Positions 36,965-45,667 of a DNA stretch of 64,000 nt are shown here, piece by piece. Both the position numbers and the translations under genes were made by a program. The notes below the pieces were generated by a model that was given only the letters and a program-made list of their open reading frames with translations, was not told the DNA's origin and searched no databases. Numbering within the stretch: the first letter of the stretch is position 1; each line of letters starts with the position of its first letter. Where the stretch lies: contig NZ_CP016539.2 in the NCBI RefSeq assembly GCF_001687605.2, positions 1,394,501 through 1,458,500 of the forward strand, written 5' to 3'. This stretch comes from Planococcus plakortidis (GTDB lineage: Bacteria; Bacillota; Bacilli; Bacillales_A; Planococcaceae).

Positions 36965-38491
36965 TTATCCGTTATAGCGGATCGGTGAAGCCGGCCCAAG
37001 ATCAAGGCCGAACAACATCCAGACAATCAACATCGCTGTCCAGAAGATCATGAAGAAAATCGAGTACGGGAACATGACCGAGATCAATGTACCGATGCCC
37101 ATTTTCTTGTCGTATTTCTGTGCGAACGCGATGATGATCGCGAAATACGTCATGAGCGGCGTGATGATATTTGTCGATGAATCGGCGATGCGGTACGCCA
37201 TTTGCGTCAGTTCCGGCGAATAGCCGAGCTGCATCATGATCGGCACGAAGACCGGTGCAAGCATGGCCCATTTCGCGGAAGCGGAACCGATGAACAAATT
37301 GATGATCCCAACGACGATGACGAAGCCGATGATCAACGGGATGCCCGTCAGGCTCATGGATTCGAGCGCTTGTGCGCCGTAGACGCCGAGCACCATGCCG
37401 ATGTTCGATTCAGCGAAGTAAGCGACGAACTGTCCGGCAGTGAACGCCAGGACGATGAAGACGCCCATCGACGCCATCGTGTCAGACATTTGCGCAGCGA
37501 CGTCTTTGTCGCTCTTGATGTTCTTCGTGGCGATGCCGTATGCAAGGCCCGGCAAGAAGAACAAGATCGTGATGATCGGGACGAGCGAGCTCATGAACGG
37601 AGATTGGACGATGCCGCCATCTTCCCCGCGCAAGACGCCGCTTTCCGGAACGATGAGAAGGGCTGTCAAGATGACGCCGACAAGAGCCGTGATTCCAGCC
37701 CATAGCAAGCCTTTTTTCTCAAGCGTCGTCAAGCCGGTCATTTCTTCGCGGAATTCGCCTTTGTATTCGCCAAGGCGTGGTTCGACGACTTTTTCCGTTA
37801 CGACAGCGCCGACGATCGTCAACAAGAACACGGAAACGATGATGAAGTAATAGTTCATCGCGATATTCATGCCTTCAGCGTAGCCCGGGTCGATGATCGA
37901 AGCGGCTGCGATGGTCAGTTCCCCGAGCATCGCGTCCGTTGCGGATAAGAGCAAGTTGGCAGAGAAGCCGGCAGAGACACCGGCAAACGCTGCGGCAAGG
38001 CCGGCTAGCGGATGGCGCCCGAGTGCGATGAAGATCACTGCGCCGAGTGGGGGCAAGACGACATATCCAGCATCGGATGCGACACTCGACATGATACCGG
38101 CAAACACCAAACCGCCGGTGATCAGGAATTTCGGAATCGACAAGACGAATCCACGCAGCACGGCAGAGATGAGGCCTGTGCGTTCCGCGACCCCGATCCC
38201 GAGCATCGTGACGAGCACGACGCCGAGCGGTGCGAAGCCGATGAAGTTATCGACCATGCTTGCGAAGATGTATTGAATGCCTTCAGCGTTCAATAAGTTC
38301 TTCACTTCCACGATTTCGCCTTCTTGGCCCGGATGCTCGACGGAGATGCCGAGGTTTGCGAGGATGGCGGAGATCACGAGTACTATGATCGCAAGGCCTG
38401 CGAACAAAGTCACCGGATGCGGCAGTTTATTACCGATCGTTTCGATGCGGTCGAGGGATTTTTGGAAAAATCCTCGTTTTTGGTTTTTCAA
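36965..38491 (-). CDS. AbgT-family transporter (aminobenzoyl-glutamate/MtrF type)
   Basis: A 508-residue inner membrane protein with about eleven to twelve helices. The AbgT signature is visible in SSVASDAGYVVLPPLGAVIF and SANLLLSATDAML, and again in LFIGSASAKWAMLAPVFVPI and YRIADSSTNIITPLMTYF. Family members import p-aminobenzoyl-glutamate or act as sulfonamide efflux pumps; substrate cannot be told here. The likely start is TTG 38491 (MKNQKRGFFQ) with GAAGGGAG upstream; the frame is open to 38536. A minus-strand TATAAT at 38581-38586 is a promoter candidate. It is inserted between prepilin peptidase and maf, opposite to its neighbours. Confidence 0.88.
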   Translation of the reverse strand: MKNQKRGFFQKSLDRIETIGNKLPHPVTLFAGLAIIVLVISAILANLGISVEHPGQEGEIVEVKNLLNAEGIQYIFASMVDNFIGFAPLGVVLVTMLGIGVAERTGLISAVLRGFVLSIPKFLITGGLVFAGIMSSVASDAGYVVLPPLGAVIFIALGRHPLAGLAAAFAGVSAGFSANLLLSATDAMLGELTIAAASIIDPGYAEGMNIAMNYYFIIVSVFLLTIVGAVVTEKVVEPRLGEYKGEFREEMTGLTTLEKKGLLWAGITALVGVILTALLIVPESGVLRGEDGGIVQSPFMSSLVPIITILFFLPGLAYGIATKNIKSDKDVAAQMSDTMASMGVFIVLAFTAGQFVAYFAESNIGMVLGVYGAQALESMSLTGIPLIIGFVIVVGIINLFIGSASAKWAMLAPVFVPIMMQLGYSPELTQMAYRIADSSTNIITPLMTYFAIIIAFAQKYDKKMGIGTLISVMFPYSIFFMIFWTAMLIVWMLFGLDLGPASPIRYNG

Positions 38492-38499
38492 AATAGACA

Positions 38500-38814
38500 A
38501 ACTCCCTTCAAACAAAAATGTGAAAACGACTATCAAATTATTGTGTAATAGTAATTTTCAAAAAATTAAAGACTCTACCCATTATAAAACCTTGAGAAAC
38601 ATAAGAAAAGCAATTTACGGAAGTGCCAATTGCGTTAATTTTGTATAATGTTTGACAAGTCCCGGAAAAGCGATGATGGCGCGGATGAGGGAGCATGGAA
38701 TAATAATCTAAGGTGAATAATAATTTTCAGTGAGCCAGTCCAATCCGTGAAAGCGCTATCTTGAAAAGCGGGATTTATTCGCTCCTTCCTGGTCGAATTC
38801 AGTATTTCACCATT
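38500..38814. other. Gene-free interval between the AbgT gene and maf
   Basis: A/T-rich near the transporter start (a minus-strand -10 candidate at 38581-38586); otherwise no gene, repeat or terminator is evident. B. subtilis has spoIIB in this part of the chromosome; no trace of it is seen. Confidence 0.5.
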
Positions 38815-38843
38815 TTGCCGCTTCTTTTCGATAATGATATGAT
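38815..38843 (+). promoter_or_regulatory. Sigma-A promoter of maf
   Basis: TTGCCG (38815-38820), a 17-nt spacer ending in TGa, and TATGAT (38838-38843), 28 nt upstream of the maf start codon. Confidence 0.7.
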
Positions 38844-38870
38844 GGCTTGAAAAAAGGAGGGATCTTTCCC

Positions 38871-39482
38871 ATGAAGTTCACCGCGAAACACCCGCTCATC
38901 TTGGCGTCGCAATCGCCGCGCCGTAAGGAATTGCTGGCCTTGCTTGGCATTCCGTTCGACATCGTGCCGAGCGACATACCGGAACCGGATCCACAAGGGT
39001 TCAAGTCACCGGTCGATTACGTCCGCGCATGCGCCGAACAAAAAGCGGCGGATATTGCCGGAAGCCGCCCCGAAGCGCTGGTCATCGGCTCGGATACCGT
39101 TGTCGTGCTGGGAGAAGAGATTTTATTGAAGCCGAAAGACAGACAGCAAGCATCCCGCTATTTGCGCAAGCTGTCCGGCAAGGCGCACGAAGTCATCACG
39201 GCCGTATGCGTGCAACAAGGTGCGGAGGAAGTGTGTTTCCACGAAAGCGTCAAGGTGAAATTCTACGAATTGCCTGCCGCTTGGATCGATGCCTATGTCG
39301 ATACCGAAGACCCTTATGACAAAGCGGGAGCGTACGGCATCCAGACCGTGTCGGGCTTGTTCGTCGAAAAAATCGAAGGCGATTACAACGCGGTCGTCGG
39401 CTTGCCGGTCGCAAAATTGCTCCAGCAATTGACGCGCGCTGGTTACGTGAAAGTGGAAGGGGCGCATGATTATGCCAAATGA
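38871..39482 (+). CDS. maf: Maf family nucleotide pyrophosphatase
   Basis: A 203-residue Maf protein with the signature LILASQSPRRKELLALLG at the N-terminus and SDTVVVLGEEIL plus DPYDKAGAYGIQ in the active site region. Maf enzymes hydrolyse dTTP, UTP or modified nucleotides and affect septum formation. ATG 38871 follows AAAGGAGGGAT. It overlaps radC by 11 nt, so the two are coupled. Confidence 0.94.
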   Translation: MKFTAKHPLILASQSPRRKELLALLGIPFDIVPSDIPEPDPQGFKSPVDYVRACAEQKAADIAGSRPEALVIGSDTVVVLGEEILLKPKDRQQASRYLRKLSGKAHEVITAVCVQQGAEEVCFHESVKVKFYELPAAWIDAYVDTEDPYDKAGAYGIQTVSGLFVEKIEGDYNAVVGLPVAKLLQQLTRAGYVKVEGAHDYAK

Positions 39483-40164
39483 CCAGGCTATGATGATCCG
39501 TGACGTCCACATTGCCGACCGGCCGCGCGAACGCCTCATCAAGCAAGGCGCGGTGAGCTTGTCCAATCAAGAGCTCATCGCGATCCTGTTGCGCACCGGC
39601 ACACGCGAGGAATCGGTATTGCATCTCGCGAACCGGGTGCTCAAGCAATTCGAGCATCTCCATGAACTGAAGCACGCGGCGATCGAGGAAATGACCGCCA
39701 TCAACGGCATCGGCGAAGCGAAAGCCGTCCAGCTGCTCGCCGCCATTGAACTGGGGCGCAGGCTTGCTTCCAAACAGACTGATGAACGCTTCACGATCCG
39801 TTCCCCGAAAGACGCCGCCAGTTTTTTAATGGACGATATGACTTCCCTGAAGCAGGAGCATTTCGTCTGTTTATTCCTCAACATCAAAAACCAGGTGATG
39901 CACCGGCAGACCATCTTTGTCGGCAGCCTCAACGCCTCCATCGTCCATCCCCGCGAAATCTTCCGCGAAGCGGTCCGGCGCTCGGCCGCATCGATCGTCT
40001 GTGCGCACAATCATCCGTCCGGCAACCCTGCGCCGTCCCCTGAAGACATCGATGTCACGAAACGGCTGATGGAAGCCGGCTCGATCATCGGCATCGAATT
40101 GCTCGACCACATCATCATCGGTGACCATCAATTCACTTCATTGAAAGAAAAGGGGTTCATGTAG
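39472..40164 (+). CDS. radC: RadC family protein (JAMM/MPN+ domain)
   Basis: A 230-residue protein: helix-hairpin-helix region (TAINGIGEAKAVQLLAAIE) followed by a JAB1/MPN domain with metal site motif CAHNHPSGNPAPSPEDID. Once thought to be a repair protein; the true activity is unclear. The start at 39472 has GGAAGGGG at 9-nt spacing; the ATG at 39466 is too close. It lies between maf and mreB as in B. subtilis (ysxA). Confidence 0.92.
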   Translation: MPNDQAMMIRDVHIADRPRERLIKQGAVSLSNQELIAILLRTGTREESVLHLANRVLKQFEHLHELKHAAIEEMTAINGIGEAKAVQLLAAIELGRRLASKQTDERFTIRSPKDAASFLMDDMTSLKQEHFVCLFLNIKNQVMHRQTIFVGSLNASIVHPREIFREAVRRSAASIVCAHNHPSGNPAPSPEDIDVTKRLMEAGSIIGIELLDHIIIGDHQFTSLKEKGFM

Positions 40165-40258
40165 CACTGTATATTTTTTTTCGGATGTTCTATAATGGGT
40201 GGTATTGCGCAAAGCTGTTGCCGGTACCCCCGGTTTACATAAGAAAGGACCGATTCAT

Positions 40259-41287
40259 GTGTTTGGATTTGCTTCAAAAGATATCGGCATCGACCTCGGG
40301 ACGGCGAACACGCTCGTCTATTTGAAAGGGCGCGGCATCGTGCTCCGGGAACCGTCGATCGTCATCAAGAACACCCGCACGAATGAAATTGTCGCCGTCG
40401 GAAAGCGTGCGCGCGATATGATGGGCAGGACGCCTGCGAATATCGTCGCGCTGCGGCCGATGCAGGATGGCGTCATTTCCGATTATGATACGACGCTCGC
40501 AATGGTCAAACATTGCATCGCCGAAGCGACGGGCAAAGCGCCTGGCAAATGGCGTGGCGGCAAAGTGATGATTTGTGTGCCATACGGCGTGACATCCATC
40601 GAACAGCGCGCGGTTTTGGATGCTGCGCGTGCGGTCGGGGCGGCGGAAGCCTATACGATCGAAGAGCCTTTCGCTGCGGCAATCGGCGCAGGGCTGCCGG
40701 TCTGGGAACCTGTCGGCAGCATGGTCGTCGATATAGGAGGCGGAACGGCGGAAGTCGCCATCATCTCGCTCGGCGGCATCGTATCGAGTGAATCGATCCG
40801 CGTCGGCGGGGACGAGATGGACGAAGCGATCCAGCAATATGTCCGCAAGCGCTATAATGTCCTCATCGGGGAACGCACCGCCGAAAACCTGAAAATGGGC
40901 ATCGGCACGGCAGCTGTCCTGAGCAAGGAAGAAGCGGAGCTGGATATGGAAATCCGCGGGCGCGACCTCGTGAGCGGCTTCCCGAAAACCTTGACGATCA
41001 CGGCGCGCGAAATGGAACAGGCATTGAAAGAGCCCGTGAAGCGCATTGTCGACGGCCTAGGAGCCACGCTCGAGAAGACGCCGCCTGAGCTCGCGTCTGA
41101 TATCATGGACCGCGGCATCGTCTTGACGGGCGGCGGGGCATTGCTGAAGAACCTAGACAAAGTGATCGCGGATGCAGTCGGCATGCCCGTCTTCACGGCG
41201 GACGACCCGCTCGATTGTGTCGCGCTCGGGACCGGGCGCGCACTCGAGGATTTCGGGCGTTACCGCCATGCGATCGAAAGACGCTGA
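40259..41287 (+). CDS. mreB: Rod-shape determining protein MreB
   Basis: A 342-residue bacterial actin that guides peptidoglycan synthesis along the cell body. Phosphate-binding loops are visible: [35 protein letters not shown] and [18 protein letters not shown] 40259 ([14 protein letters not shown]) aligns with B. subtilis MreB and has AAAGGA upstream; the frame is open to 40199 but that part holds a TATAAT (40191-40196) promoter element. It heads mreBCD-minCD. MreB in this window argues for a rod or short-rod cell, or a coccoid species that retained the gene. Confidence 0.96.
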   Translation: MFGFASKDIGIDLGTANTLVYLKGRGIVLREPSIVIKNTRTNEIVAVGKRARDMMGRTPANIVALRPMQDGVISDYDTTLAMVKHCIAEATGKAPGKWRGGKVMICVPYGVTSIEQRAVLDAARAVGAAEAYTIEEPFAAAIGAGLPVWEPVGSMVVDIGGGTAEVAIISLGGIVSSESIRVGGDEMDEAIQQYVRKRYNVLIGERTAENLKMGIGTAAVLSKEEAELDMEIRGRDLVSGFPKTLTITAREMEQALKEPVKRIVDGLGATLEKTPPELASDIMDRGIVLTGGGALLKNLDKVIADAVGMPVFTADDPLDCVALGTGRALEDFGRYRHAIERR

Positions 41288-41333
41288 GTTTTACTGCTCG
41301 AAACGAGCCAATCAATAAGGAGGATGGCCTCAT

Positions 41334-42221
41334 ATGCCACAATTTTTATCGAATAAGCGGCTTATCCTGCTGTTGATCGGCGTCATCCTGCTCGTCGCCT
41401 TGATTTCCATGACGCTCCGGGACCGCGGCCAAGTGTCGCTGCCTGAACAGATCGTCAAGGAAGCGGTAGGCGCCGGGCAATCGGTATTTTCACGCCCTGC
41501 ACATTTCGTGACCGGCGTCTTTGACAATATCGACTCGCTGATCAACACATTTGAAGAAAACCGCCTGCTGAAAGCGCGCCTTGAGGAATTCGCGGGCGTG
41601 CAGGCAGAAGTGACCGATCTCCGTTCCGAAAACGAGGAATTGAAGGAACTGGTCGGCAAAGAGGAAGATCTACGTGAATTCAACCCGATCCAGGCAGTCG
41701 TCATCGCGCGCAACCCGGATCAATGGGAAGAGAAAATCATCTTGAACCGCGGCACCAACCACGGCGTCAAGGAAAATATGGCCGTTATGACCGCTGGTGG
41801 CCTGGTCGGCAAAGTGACGATCGTCACACCGACCACATCGACCGTAGAACTGGTGACGACACAAAACCCGAATTACCGTGTGTCGGCGATGGTGCTCGGT
41901 GAGGATGATGTCTTCGGGTTGATCGAAGGCTACGATGCGGAACGCCGCGAGCTGCTGCTCAAACGCATCGATTTTTCTGTCGAACTGAAAGAAGGCGACC
42001 AGGTCGTCTCGAGCGGGCTCGGCGGCATTTTCCCGAAAGGCATCGTCATCGGGGAAATCACGGAAGTGACGATCGACGAATTCGGCTTGACGAAACTCGC
42101 CTATGTCAAACCGGCCGCTGATTTCTCGATGCTCAATCATGTCGTCATCGCAGACCGGCTCGCGCCGGAAGTCGACGGCGAAGACAACGGCATGACGGAA
42201 GACGAGGAAGAGGAATCATGA
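41334..42221 (+). CDS. mreC: Rod-shape determining protein MreC
   Basis: A 295-residue bitopic protein: membrane helix at about 10-27, coiled coil about 62-105 (IDSLINTFEENRLLKARLEE), and the extracytoplasmic beta-barrel domain with RNPDQWEEKIILNRGTNHGV. The acidic tail (TEDEEEES) is short. It activates the elongasome together with MreD. It overlaps mreD by 4 nt. Confidence 0.94.
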   Translation: MPQFLSNKRLILLLIGVILLVALISMTLRDRGQVSLPEQIVKEAVGAGQSVFSRPAHFVTGVFDNIDSLINTFEENRLLKARLEEFAGVQAEVTDLRSENEELKELVGKEEDLREFNPIQAVVIARNPDQWEEKIILNRGTNHGVKENMAVMTAGGLVGKVTIVTPTTSTVELVTTQNPNYRVSAMVLGEDDVFGLIEGYDAERRELLLKRIDFSVELKEGDQVVSSGLGGIFPKGIVIGEITEVTIDEFGLTKLAYVKPAADFSMLNHVVIADRLAPEVDGEDNGMTEDEEEES

Positions 42222-42748
42222 TCCGCTTTCTCGTGCCCATCGTCTGCCTTGTGCTGTTTTTCGTCGAACCGATCTTTGGCTTGTTTTCGCCTTTATCGAT
42301 CGGCGGATCGCTGTATTATGTCGTCCCGCGGTTCCTCATTTTATTCCTGGTCTTTTTAACCGTTTTCTACGAACTGCGCCATGCGTTGTTTTACGGTTTG
42401 TTCTTCGGCCTCTTGTATGATGTCTTTTACATTGATATTATTGGATTATATTCTTTTCTGTATCCGGCCGTCTGCCTGATCGCCGCGTACTTTTTCAAAA
42501 AGATTCCACAAAATCTGCTGTCGGCAACGCTGCTGGCACTTGGTCTTCTGCTCGCGATGGAAGTGGCACTTTACCTGTTCTTCCAATTGATCGGCTTGAC
42601 CGATGCGCCAGCCGGGACGTTCCTCACATCCAGATTGTGGCCGACCTTAATCGCCAACTCCCTGTACTTAGGATTGCTTGGCTGGGTGTTCAGGTCGATG
42701 ATGGTTACGCAAGATCCAAAGCGTGGCACTAAGTTCGGGTTATATTAA
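42218..42748 (+). CDS. mreD: Rod-shape determining protein MreD
   Basis: A 176-residue hydrophobic protein with five predicted helices, typical MreD size, in the conserved place after mreC. The stop overlaps the minC start by one base (TAATG). The assignment rests on length, hydropathy and position. Confidence 0.9.
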   Translation: MIRFLVPIVCLVLFFVEPIFGLFSPLSIGGSLYYVVPRFLILFLVFLTVFYELRHALFYGLFFGLLYDVFYIDIIGLYSFLYPAVCLIAAYFFKKIPQNLLSATLLALGLLLAMEVALYLFFQLIGLTDAPAGTFLTSRLWPTLIANSLYLGLLGWVFRSMMVTQDPKRGTKFGLY

Positions 42749-43437
42749 TGAAAGCGCAGGTGACAGGTTTTTTGAAAAATACCGTGAATATCAAAGGAAC
42801 GAACAAAGGGCTTCTCATCCAGCTCAATGATATGGCCTCCTATGCGGAAATCCTTGATGAGCTAAAGAAGAAAGTTTCCGACCCTGCGCTCGAAGGGGAT
42901 GCGGAAGTGCAGGTCCAATTGGCGAAACGCCATTACAGCAACGGGCAATTGGAAGAAATCAAGAAAGTCATCCACGACAATTCGAAGATGAAAGTGATCG
43001 GCACGAAATGCGATGTCGTCACCGTCGAAGAATGCAACCGGATGATCAGTGAGCGCCAGTCGGAAACCTATGTCGGCATCGTCCGTTCCGGGCAAGTCGT
43101 CAAGGCAAAAGGCGATCTCGTCGTCATCGGCGACGTCAACCAGAACGGCCGCATCGAAGCGGGCGGCAACGTCTATGTGCTCGGCCGCCTCAAGGGCTTT
43201 GCCCACGCAGGCGCTAGCGGCAACAAGGAAGCGGTCATCGCCGCTTCCTGGCTCGAAGCGACGCATTTGAAGATTGCCGATGAACTCGAGACGATGACCG
43301 ATGAACTCGACAGCTTGTCGGAGCAACCCGAAATGGAATGCGCTTATTTACATACCAGCGGCAAGATCATCATTGACCGTTTGCAGGAACTGAGATTCCT
43401 GCGGCCGCAAATTTCTACGTTTAAAGGAGGAAGCTAG
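42748..43437 (+). CDS. minC: Septum site-determining protein MinC
   Basis: A 229-residue FtsZ polymerisation inhibitor. The N-terminal domain (about 1-100) is followed by the C-terminal beta-helix with repeating turns, VKAKGDLVVIGDVNQNGRIE and AGGNVYVLGRLKGFAHAG, which binds MinD. It is followed one base later by minD. Confidence 0.94.
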   Translation: MKAQVTGFLKNTVNIKGTNKGLLIQLNDMASYAEILDELKKKVSDPALEGDAEVQVQLAKRHYSNGQLEEIKKVIHDNSKMKVIGTKCDVVTVEECNRMISERQSETYVGIVRSGQVVKAKGDLVVIGDVNQNGRIEAGGNVYVLGRLKGFAHAGASGNKEAVIAASWLEATHLKIADELETMTDELDSLSEQPEMECAYLHTSGKIIIDRLQELRFLRPQISTFKGGS

Positions 43438-43438
43438 T

Positions 43439-44242
43439 GTGGGAGAAGCTATCGTAATTACATCAGGCAAGGGAGGCGTCGGTAAAACGACGACGACTGC
43501 GAACCTCGGCACTGCATTGGCTCTTCAAGGCAAAAAAGTGTGCTTGATCGATACCGACATCGGGCTTCGCAACCTCGATGTCATTTTGGGCCTCGAGAAC
43601 CGCATCATCTACGATTTGATCGATGTGCTCGAAGGCCGCTGCAAAATCCACCAGGCACTTGTCAAAGACAAGCGTTTTGAAGACAAATTATTCCTGCTTC
43701 CGGCAGCCCAGACGGCCGATAAGAACGACGTCAACCCGGAGCAGATGAAAGAATTGATCGAAGGGATGAAAACGGAATACGATTTCATCATCATCGATTG
43801 CCCGGCCGGCATCGAACAAGGCTATAAGAACGCCGTCGCCGGTGCAGACCGCGCAATCGTCGTGACGACGCCCGAGATTTCGGCCGTCCGCGACGCAGAC
43901 CGCATCATCGGCTTGCTTGAGCTGGAGGAAAACCTGGAAGCGCCGAAACTCATCATCAACCGCATCCGCCCGCATTTGATGGAAGCGGGGGACGCACTCG
44001 ATGTCAACGAGATCACGACACATTTATCGATCGACCTGCTCGGCATCGTGCCGGATGACGAACGTGTCATCTCGAGCTCGAACAAAGGCGAACCGGTCGT
44101 CATGGACCCATCGAACCCGGCAGCGCTCGGCTACCGCAACATCGCACGCCGCCTGCTAGGTGAATCGGTTCCGCTCATGACCATGGACAAGCCAAAACCC
44201 GGCATGTTCGGCAAGCTGAAATCCATTTTCTCAAGCAAATAA
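43439..44242 (+). CDS. minD: Septum site-determining ATPase MinD
   Basis: A 267-residue ParA/MinD ATPase with the deviant Walker A SGKGGVGKTTTTANLG, switch motifs DTDIGLRNLD and IIDCPAGIEQG, and a C-terminal amphipathic membrane helix (GMFGKLKSIFSSK). It recruits MinC to the membrane. GTG start with AAGGAGGAAG upstream. It ends the mre-min unit at a strong terminator. Confidence 0.96.
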   Translation: MGEAIVITSGKGGVGKTTTTANLGTALALQGKKVCLIDTDIGLRNLDVILGLENRIIYDLIDVLEGRCKIHQALVKDKRFEDKLFLLPAAQTADKNDVNPEQMKELIEGMKTEYDFIIIDCPAGIEQGYKNAVAGADRAIVVTTPEISAVRDADRIIGLLELEENLEAPKLIINRIRPHLMEAGDALDVNEITTHLSIDLLGIVPDDERVISSSNKGEPVVMDPSNPAALGYRNIARRLLGESVPLMTMDKPKPGMFGKLKSIFSSK

Positions 44243-44256
44243 TGTTCTTATAGTAG

Positions 44257-44288
44257 AAACGCCACTGCATTTGCGGTGGCGTTTTTGT
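44257..44288 (+). terminator. Terminator after minD
   Basis: A 12-bp stem AAACGCCACTGC / GCGGTGGCGTTT (one T-G pair) with loop ATTT, followed by TTTTGTTTT. Confidence 0.93.
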
Positions 44289-44327
44289 TTTGTAGAATTT
44301 GAGAAAGGAGAACTGTAGTGGTTGGCT

Positions 44328-44443
44328 TGCGCTCCGGGCGGATGCTTTCCGAGGGGTGGGAATCGAGCCTCCTCGTTCGCTTTGCTCTCTGCGGGGTCTC
44401 TCATACCCACTGATCCCTCAGGAGTCACCGCCCTGCGCTCCAG
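44328..44443 (-). repeat. Interspersed palindromic repeat, long form, inverted (copy R6)
   Basis: On the minus strand it reads GGGCGG-tGACTCCTGAGGGA, then GAGACCCCGC, CGAGGAGGCTCG, CGGAAAGCA and CCGCCC. The arms GGGCGG/CCGCCC are complementary. Same family as the copies at 8.3, 36.8 and 55.2 kb. Confidence 0.78.
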
Positions 44444-44661
44444 CCATTGTTGCATGTGAAAGCTCTAGAGCATCACAATTTATTTGTAGTGAGAGATCTA
44501 GTTAAAATTTCATCACAAGCTATCGATGCAGAAGTTTCTATTCATAGCTCGTTACTAGTGCTAAACCATGACATCATGAGAGGGAAGCGATTTCCCCACG
44601 AGCCGGAAATTAACTACAGAAACAGATTTGTTTGAACAAACACATATCAACGTAATCTTTC

Positions 44662-44752
44662 AGCCGACCAGCGCCGAGGGTGAGCCGATGCCGTAAGACA
44701 AGTGTTCTTCTTGGCTTATGGCAAGAGGCCAACCCAAAGCCAGGAGGCGGAA
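44662..44752 (+). repeat. Structured element, unit A
   Basis: Stems: AGCCG near the 5' end with CGG near the 3' end, GGGT/ACCC, GCC/GGC, and the apical hairpin GCCGTAAG-A-CAAG ... CTTG-G-CTTATGGC with loop TGTTCTT. The plus strand is chosen by likeness to units C and D; the transcribed strand is not known. Confidence 0.7.
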
Positions 44753-44905
44753 TTCCAATGTGAAGCAGAATTGAACAACTAGAACCTCTGTACATGCTTT
44801 ACGTAGCAAATCGTATAAGCCAGCAGGGAAGCGATTCCCCCACGAGCCGGCAACTACCTATAGAAGCAGAACTATCTAAACAAACATGAACCAATGAAAT
44901 CTTCC

Positions 44906-44997
44906 AGTCGACCAGCGCCCAGGGTGAGCCGAAGCAATGAGACAGATGTTCTTTCTGGCTCATTGTGAGAGGCCAAGCCAAAGCAGGGAGGCGGAAT
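44906..44997 (+). repeat. Structured element, unit B
   Basis: Apical hairpin GCAATGAG-A-CAGA ... TCTG-G-CTCATTGT. Compared with unit A, several pairs changed on both sides: C-G to A-T, A-T to G-C, and the inner CAAG/CTTG to CAGA/TCTG. The lower stem has one mismatch (GGGT with AGCC). Confidence 0.7.
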
Positions 44998-45147
44998 TCT
45001 AAAATGACAAAAACTCGAACACAAGCAATATTGCCACACACTTCATTCTGCAAATCGCATAACCTGACAAGGAAGCGATTCCCCCACGAGCCGGCAACTA
45101 ACTATAAAAGCAGATCTGTTTAAAGAAAATGAACCAATGAAATCTCC

Positions 45148-45242
45148 GAGCCGACCAGCGCCAAGGGTGAGCCGATGCCGTAAGACAAGTGTTCTTCTTG
45201 GCTTATGGCAAGAGGCCAACCCAAAGCCGGGAGGCGACGCTC
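45148..45242 (+). repeat. Structured element, unit C
   Basis: Same apical hairpin as unit A. The closing stem is GAGC with GCTC plus CG/CG around a 2-nt bulge. Lower stem GGGT/ACCC and GCC/GGC intact. Confidence 0.7.
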
Positions 45243-45392
45243 CAAAATGATGAAAATTTGAACACAAACGATATTGCCACATTCTTCATTCTGCAAATCA
45301 CATAACTAGATAGGAAAGCGATTCCCCCACTAGCCGGCCACTGCCTATAGAAGCAGATCTATTTAAACAAACCTGAATCAATGAAATCTCCC

Positions 45393-45485
45393 AGCCGACC
45401 AGCGTCCAGGGTGAGCCGATACCGTAAGACAGGCGGTCTTTCTGGCTTATGGCAAGAGGCCAACCCAAAGCCGGGAGGCGACGCT
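45393..45485 (+). repeat. Structured element, unit D
   Basis: Apical hairpin ACCGTAAG-A-CAGG ... TCTG-G-CTTATGG with a changed loop (CGGTCTT); inner pairs keep complementarity with one G-T. Lower stems GGGT/ACCC and GCC/GGC are intact, closing stem AGC/GCT. Confidence 0.7.
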
Positions 45486-45631
45486 CCAAAATGACGCAAA
45501 CTCGAACACAAGCAACATCACCACACTCTTCATTCCAAAAATCACAAGCTAGTAAAGAAACAATATTCCCTTCCTTTGACCACAATCCCAGGAATCGAAT
45601 GAACTCATCACCAACTCTTTTCAGTTCCCTG

Positions 45632-45661
45632 TTGACGCGGGTCTCTGCCGCATGATATTAT
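45632..45661 (+). promoter_or_regulatory. Promoter of rplU operon
   Basis: TTGACG (45632-45637), 18-nt spacer ending in TGa, TATTAT (45656-45661). Transcription from here would produce the L21 leader. Confidence 0.75.
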
Positions 45662-45667
45662 TCTAAT

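Larger units (their letters stand above)
44581..45555. repeat. Tandem array of four ~244-bp units
   Basis: Units begin at 44581, 44825, 45070 and 45312 with the shared start AGGGAAGCGATTCCCC (with variants), giving periods of 244, 245 and 242 bp. Each unit has a near-constant opening (GATTCCCCCACGAGCCGG), an A-rich middle ending in AATGAAATCT, and a structured core of about 90 nt. Units differ at many scattered positions, so the array is old or maintained with selection, not a fresh duplication. Units A and C share one hairpin version, while B and D carry variants. Confidence 0.9.
44289..45631. other. Gene-free, repeat-filled interval between minD and rplU
   Basis: About 1.34 kb with no credible gene. 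In order it holds an interspersed palindrome in reverse orientation (44328-44443), a unique stretch (44450-44580), four tandem ~244-bp units (44581-45555) each with one structured element, and a short tail up to the rplU promoter. In B. subtilis this place holds spoIVFA and spoIVFB. The overlapping short frames on the minus strand shift frame between units and look non-coding. Confidence 0.8.

Noticed and set aside
37202-37705. 167-codon plus-strand frame within the AbgT gene
   Set aside because: Composition dominated by Asp/Arg/His as expected for an antisense shadow of a hydrophobic protein; no ribosome binding site.
44447-44635. 62-codon plus-strand frame before the first tandem unit
   Set aside because: No ribosome binding site, no recognisable sequence, and its end lies in the repeat unit.
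44581-45555. CRISPR array
   Set aside because: The period is about 244 bp, there are no short exact repeats with unique spacers, and no cas genes are near.
44610-45585. Four minus-strand frames of 61-95 codons, one per tandem unit, with similar peptide pieces
   Set aside because: Units A/C and B/D are read in different frames through the hairpin region, starts and ends do not correspond, and changes between units follow base pairing and not codon positions. Conservation is explained by the structured element.
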